Source: CAYTZN01 sp964442495 (lineage in GTDB: Bacteria; Pseudomonadota; Gammaproteobacteria; Legionellales; Legionellaceae). From it: a stretch of 64,000 nt of DNA. The notes below the pieces were generated by a model. The model searched no databases, was not told the DNA's origin, and was given only the letters and a program-made list of their open reading frames with translations. The position numbers were made by a program, and so were the translations under genes. Shown here piece by piece: positions 61,503 through 64,000 of the stretch. How positions within the stretch are numbered: position 1 is the stretch's first letter; every line of letters begins with the position of its first letter. The DNA lies in contig CAYTZN010000001.1 of NCBI GenBank assembly GCA_964442495.1, forward strand, positions 62,001-126,000. Reading direction: 5' to 3'.

Positions 61503-61920
61503 TCAAAAAAGTTGTATTTTACTGATTTTAAATCCTTTTTTTAACGCTTGTCTGCCTAAAAAAATGATAGATAAAGAAGACTTGAATTTTGCCGAATGGG
61601 CTTGAAAATCAGCAGCCAGTCCTCGGCGTTTTGTTTCTATTCCCGCAAGCCAAGCAGCAAAAGTAGCGATGGCGGCAATAAGCAACAAAACACCCAATCG
61701 TGCAGAAGATTTAGAGTTGCTGTTTTTAAGTCCTAACGGACATTTGGTATCTCTAATATTTTCCTCTATTCTCATTCTTTAGCGATAGATATTAACGGCT
61801 AGGTTTGCATTTTTAGTCGTTAGTGGAAGAGACTAGACAAGAACCCAGGGCTCTGTATTAGATTTAGAGTACAATTTTCTTTTCCCAGAGCGGCTTGGTT
61901 TTTTATTATTATTTATTTTA
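61503..61920 (-). pseudogene. IS4-type transposase, C-terminal remnant
   Basis: On the minus strand, a frame ending at 61503 reads RMRIEENIRDTKCP, LGLKNSN, then ARLGVLLLIAAIATFAAWLAGIETKRRGL, ADFQAHSAKFKSSLSIIFLGRQ. This matches the end of IS4-family transposases, where EE.IRD.K and the hydrophobic segment are conserved. The same frame continues upstream past two stops, TAA at 61779-61781 and TAG at 61833-61835, as KSNTEPWVLV-stop-SLPLTTKNANLAVNIYR. The gene is broken by these stops and truncated at its 5' side near the der stop; no inverted repeats were found. Confidence 0.82.
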
Positions 61921-61953
61921 TGCCTCTTCTTATTTTTTCCCCTAAACCTTATT

Positions 61954-63345
61954 TTACTTTCGGCCCCGCTTTATGTGTTTCATTAAGCGTTTTTTTCGCA
62001 TGATTTGACGTTTGTTTAGTTTATTTTTCTTATCTTTGTACGGGTTTGCACTGCCTTTAAATTCAACCTTTAACGGAGTGCCTATCAAACCTAAATGCTC
62101 AGTAAATCCTTTGACTAAATAACGTTTGTAACTGTCTGGTAAGGACTCTAATTGATTGCCGTGGATTACGATAATTGGCGGATTATGACCACCAGTATGT
62201 GCATATCGCATTTTAATACGCCGCCCATTAACCAATGGCGGTGTATGTTTGGTCGTCAAGTCTTCAAGTAATCGTGTTAACTGTGGTGTTGAAAAAATTT
62301 GGGTTGCAGATGCGTAGGCTTGCATAATATCTTTAAAAAGACCACCTACCCCACTGCCATGCAATGCAGAAATGAACCTGATTTTTGCAAAATCAGCAAA
62401 ATGAAGCCTTCGTGTAAGCTCGTGGCGAACTTGCTCTTTCTTCTCATCATCTAGCCCATCCCATTTATTAATGGCGATCACTAATGCTTTCCCTGATTCA
62501 ATAATAAACCCGAGCAAATGCAAATCTTGATCTGTTAAACCATCATTCGCGTCTAATAACATCAAACATACATGTGATTCTTTGATAGACTGCAACGTTT
62601 TAATCACTGAAAATTTTTCAATTTTCTCATCAACACGAGCTCGTCGTCTAACCCCTGCCGTATCAATCAAAACATACTTTTGCTCGTCACGCTCAAAGGG
62701 AATGGCAATACTATCCCGTGTGGTACCTGGCATATCATAAACAACAACACGCTCTTCACCTAGAATACGATTCACCAAAGTCGATTTGCCAACATTTGGG
62801 CGGCCAGCGAATGCGATCTTAATGGCGTCTAGTGATGGTTCATTATCCTTTGTGGCCTCAAATGATTGTGTCACGGATTTTAATAAAGGCAGCATACCTC
62901 GGCCATGAGAGGCGGAAATACCATACACCTCAGGAAACCCTAAGGATTGAAAATCAGCACAAGCTATGTCCTCTTCCATGCCATCGGTTTTATTAACAAC
63001 AACATACACAGGCTTATTGATTTTTCGAAGCCGTGTTGCAATGTTACGATCAACGGCCGTTAACCCTGCTCGACCATCTACCATAAAAAATACAATATCG
63101 GCTTCATTAAGCGCAAATTCAGATTGTTTAGACATCAACGCATCAACGGCTACATCATCAACACCTACCCCACCTGTATCTACTACAATAAAGGGCTTGC
63201 TCTCAAAGATGGCTTCGCCATATTGTCGGTCACGGGTAAGACCCGGAAAATCAGCGACCAAAGCATCTTGGCTTCGCGTTAAACGATTAAACAGAGTCGA
63301 CTTTCCAACATTAGGTCGGCCGACGAAGGCAATTACGGGAATCAT
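61954..63345 (-). CDS. der: Ribosome-associated GTPase Der (EngA)
   Basis: Tandem GTPase needed for 50S ribosome maturation. ATG at 63345 (a TTG at 63348 is in frame) starts MIPVIAFVGRPNVGKSTLFNRL. The second G domain has FAGRPNVGKSTLVNRI; NKTD and NKWD are the two G4 motifs. The KH-like C-terminal domain has HTGGHNPPIIVIHGNQL, then a basic tail. 463 residues, close to family size (490 in E. coli). It starts 4 bases after the bamB stop. Confidence 0.97.
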   Translation of the reverse strand: MIPVIAFVGRPNVGKSTLFNRLTRSQDALVADFPGLTRDRQYGEAIFESKPFIVVDTGGVGVDDVAVDALMSKQSEFALNEADIVFFMVDGRAGLTAVDRNIATRLRKINKPVYVVVNKTDGMEEDIACADFQSLGFPEVYGISASHGRGMLPLLKSVTQSFEATKDNEPSLDAIKIAFAGRPNVGKSTLVNRILGEERVVVYDMPGTTRDSIAIPFERDEQKYVLIDTAGVRRRARVDEKIEKFSVIKTLQSIKESHVCLMLLDANDGLTDQDLHLLGFIIESGKALVIAINKWDGLDDEKKEQVRHELTRRLHFADFAKIRFISALHGSGVGGLFKDIMQAYASATQIFSTPQLTRLLEDLTTKHTPPLVNGRRIKMRYAHTGGHNPPIIVIHGNQLESLPDSYKRYLVKGFTEHLGLIGTPLKVEFKGSANPYKDKKNKLNKRQIMRKKRLMKHIKRGRK

Positions 63346-63348
63346 CAA

Positions 63349-64000
63349 TTAACTCACAGAAAAACGATTTAATTTACCATTAGCAGTCATAACATAAATG
63401 TTATTGCTTGCCACAGCCGGCGCAATATCAATGGGTCCACTCAGCTGGGCACGCGAGGCCAACTCACCATTTCGCGTAGCCACCACATGTAAGAAACCAG
63501 TTTTATCGCCTACTATCAAGTAATGCCCCATTAATACAGGCTCCGTTAATCCCCGCGCTTTAAGAGACTCTTGCTTCCATTTTACCTGACCATTTTGTTT
63601 ATTAAACGCCCACAAAACATCATTGTTGTCCGTAAGATACAGCGTATTCGCATCCAGCGCTAAATTTTTATAAACAGAGGCGGGTTTTCTCCATAAAAAC
63701 TCACCCGTCGATAATAACATAGCACCGACATAACCTTGATAGCTTGCTAAATAAACGATATCTCCCCTGACAATCGGGTCAGCATCAATATCGACTAAGC
63801 GCTCAACATCGCTAAACCCACTGGCATACGCAATACTACGTTGCCAATCTACTCGTCCCGTTTGTACGTCTACGGCATCTAATTTACCATCGGAAAACCC
63901 AACTAAAACCATGCTACCCCTGACAACAGGAGATGAGCTCGCTTTTAAAATCAAATGAGGAGTGCCATGTTCAGATGCCCATAGCTTTGAGCCAGTTTTT
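63349..64000 (-). CDS. bamB: Outer-membrane assembly lipoprotein BamB, C-terminal part
   Basis: The frame runs from the stop at 63349 to the end of the window without a start codon that fits the N-terminus, so this is the C-terminal about 217 residues of a longer gene. Four propeller blades with the BamB/PQQ repeat are seen (VVRGSMVLVGFSDGKLDAVDVQTGRVDW; IVRGDIVYLASYQGYVGAMLLSTGEFLWR). BamB is a lipoprotein of the BAM complex. The order bamB-der is as in E. coli. Confidence 0.93.
   Translation of the reverse strand, partial: KTGSKLWASEHGTPHLILKASSSPVVRGSMVLVGFSDGKLDAVDVQTGRVDWQRSIAYASGFSDVERLVDIDADPIVRGDIVYLASYQGYVGAMLLSTGEFLWRKPASVYKNLALDANTLYLTDNNDVLWAFNKQNGQVKWKQESLKARGLTEPVLMGHYLIVGDKTGFLHVVATRNGELASRAQLSGPIDIAPAVASNNIYVMTANGKLNRFSVS

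Noticed and set aside
1..64000. CRISPR array, prophage or integrative element
   Set aside because: No regularly spaced repeats, phage structural genes, integrase or conjugation genes were recognised; only an IS4-type remnant is present.

Overview
The window looks like chromosome of a Legionella-like gammaproteobacterium (order Legionellales). The DNA is AT-rich. Housekeeping genes are of gammaproteobacterial type: mreBCD, icd, clpS-clpA, glnA, htpG, fis, lpxB, der-bamB. The type II secretion genes form an F-G-H-I-J-K cluster, the arrangement described as lspFGHIJK in Legionella. Several genes resemble families mostly known from Legionella and relatives: small Cys-rich secreted proteins, a SidE-type phosphodiesterase domain, a Fic protein and a eukaryote-like sterol reductase. 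The genus assignment is an inference from gene content; no search was run.

Layout. 1-7.5 kb: end of an M20 peptidase gene, a secreted ComEA-like protein, the shape operon mreB-mreC-mreD, icd, clpS-clpA. 7.6-13.9 kb: LPS glycosyltransferase and O-antigen-ligase-like protein, a Cys-rich secreted protein, an M13 zinc peptidase, an alpha/beta hydrolase coupled to a P-loop protein. 14.0-18.4 kb: MltA transglycosylase, then two divergent paralogous genes of unknown function. One paralogue ends in a eukaryotic-type CaaX box and the other is preceded by a tandem TTAAT box resembling the Legionella PmrA site. 18.4-26 kb: SDR enzyme, outer-membrane beta-barrel, second Cys-rich protein, pseudopilin and platform genes lspK to lspF, and a secreted six-repeat protein. 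26-33 kb: glnA, a DUF4124 protein, htpG, a shared terminator, fis, lpxB and a Gfo/Idh/MocA oxidoreductase.

32.8-41.7 kb: CrcB with its DUF190 partner, YggU, an AraC regulator with an EamA exporter and CsaA, tRNA-Arg(CCU), ETF-ubiquinone oxidoreductase, a methyltransferase, another EamA exporter, tRNA-Lys(CUU), yacG. 41.8-54.3 kb: an orphan SecD-head protein and two complete export systems, one ABC-type (HlyD, ATPase, permease, outer-membrane factor) and one RND-type, separated by an unknown gene, a glutaredoxin and a P-loop protein.

54.3-59.5 kb is the most unusual block. It holds a SidE-type phosphodiesterase-domain protein, a tightly coupled large protein of unknown function, and a divergent Fic-domain protein whose start is unclear. 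These look like secreted effectors acting inside a eukaryotic host. They are followed by a sterol reductase of the ERG4/ERG24/DHCR7 type, a MAPEG protein, a decayed IS4-type transposase, der and the 3' part of bamB.

No CRISPR array, prophage, rRNA operon or intact insertion sequence was seen.
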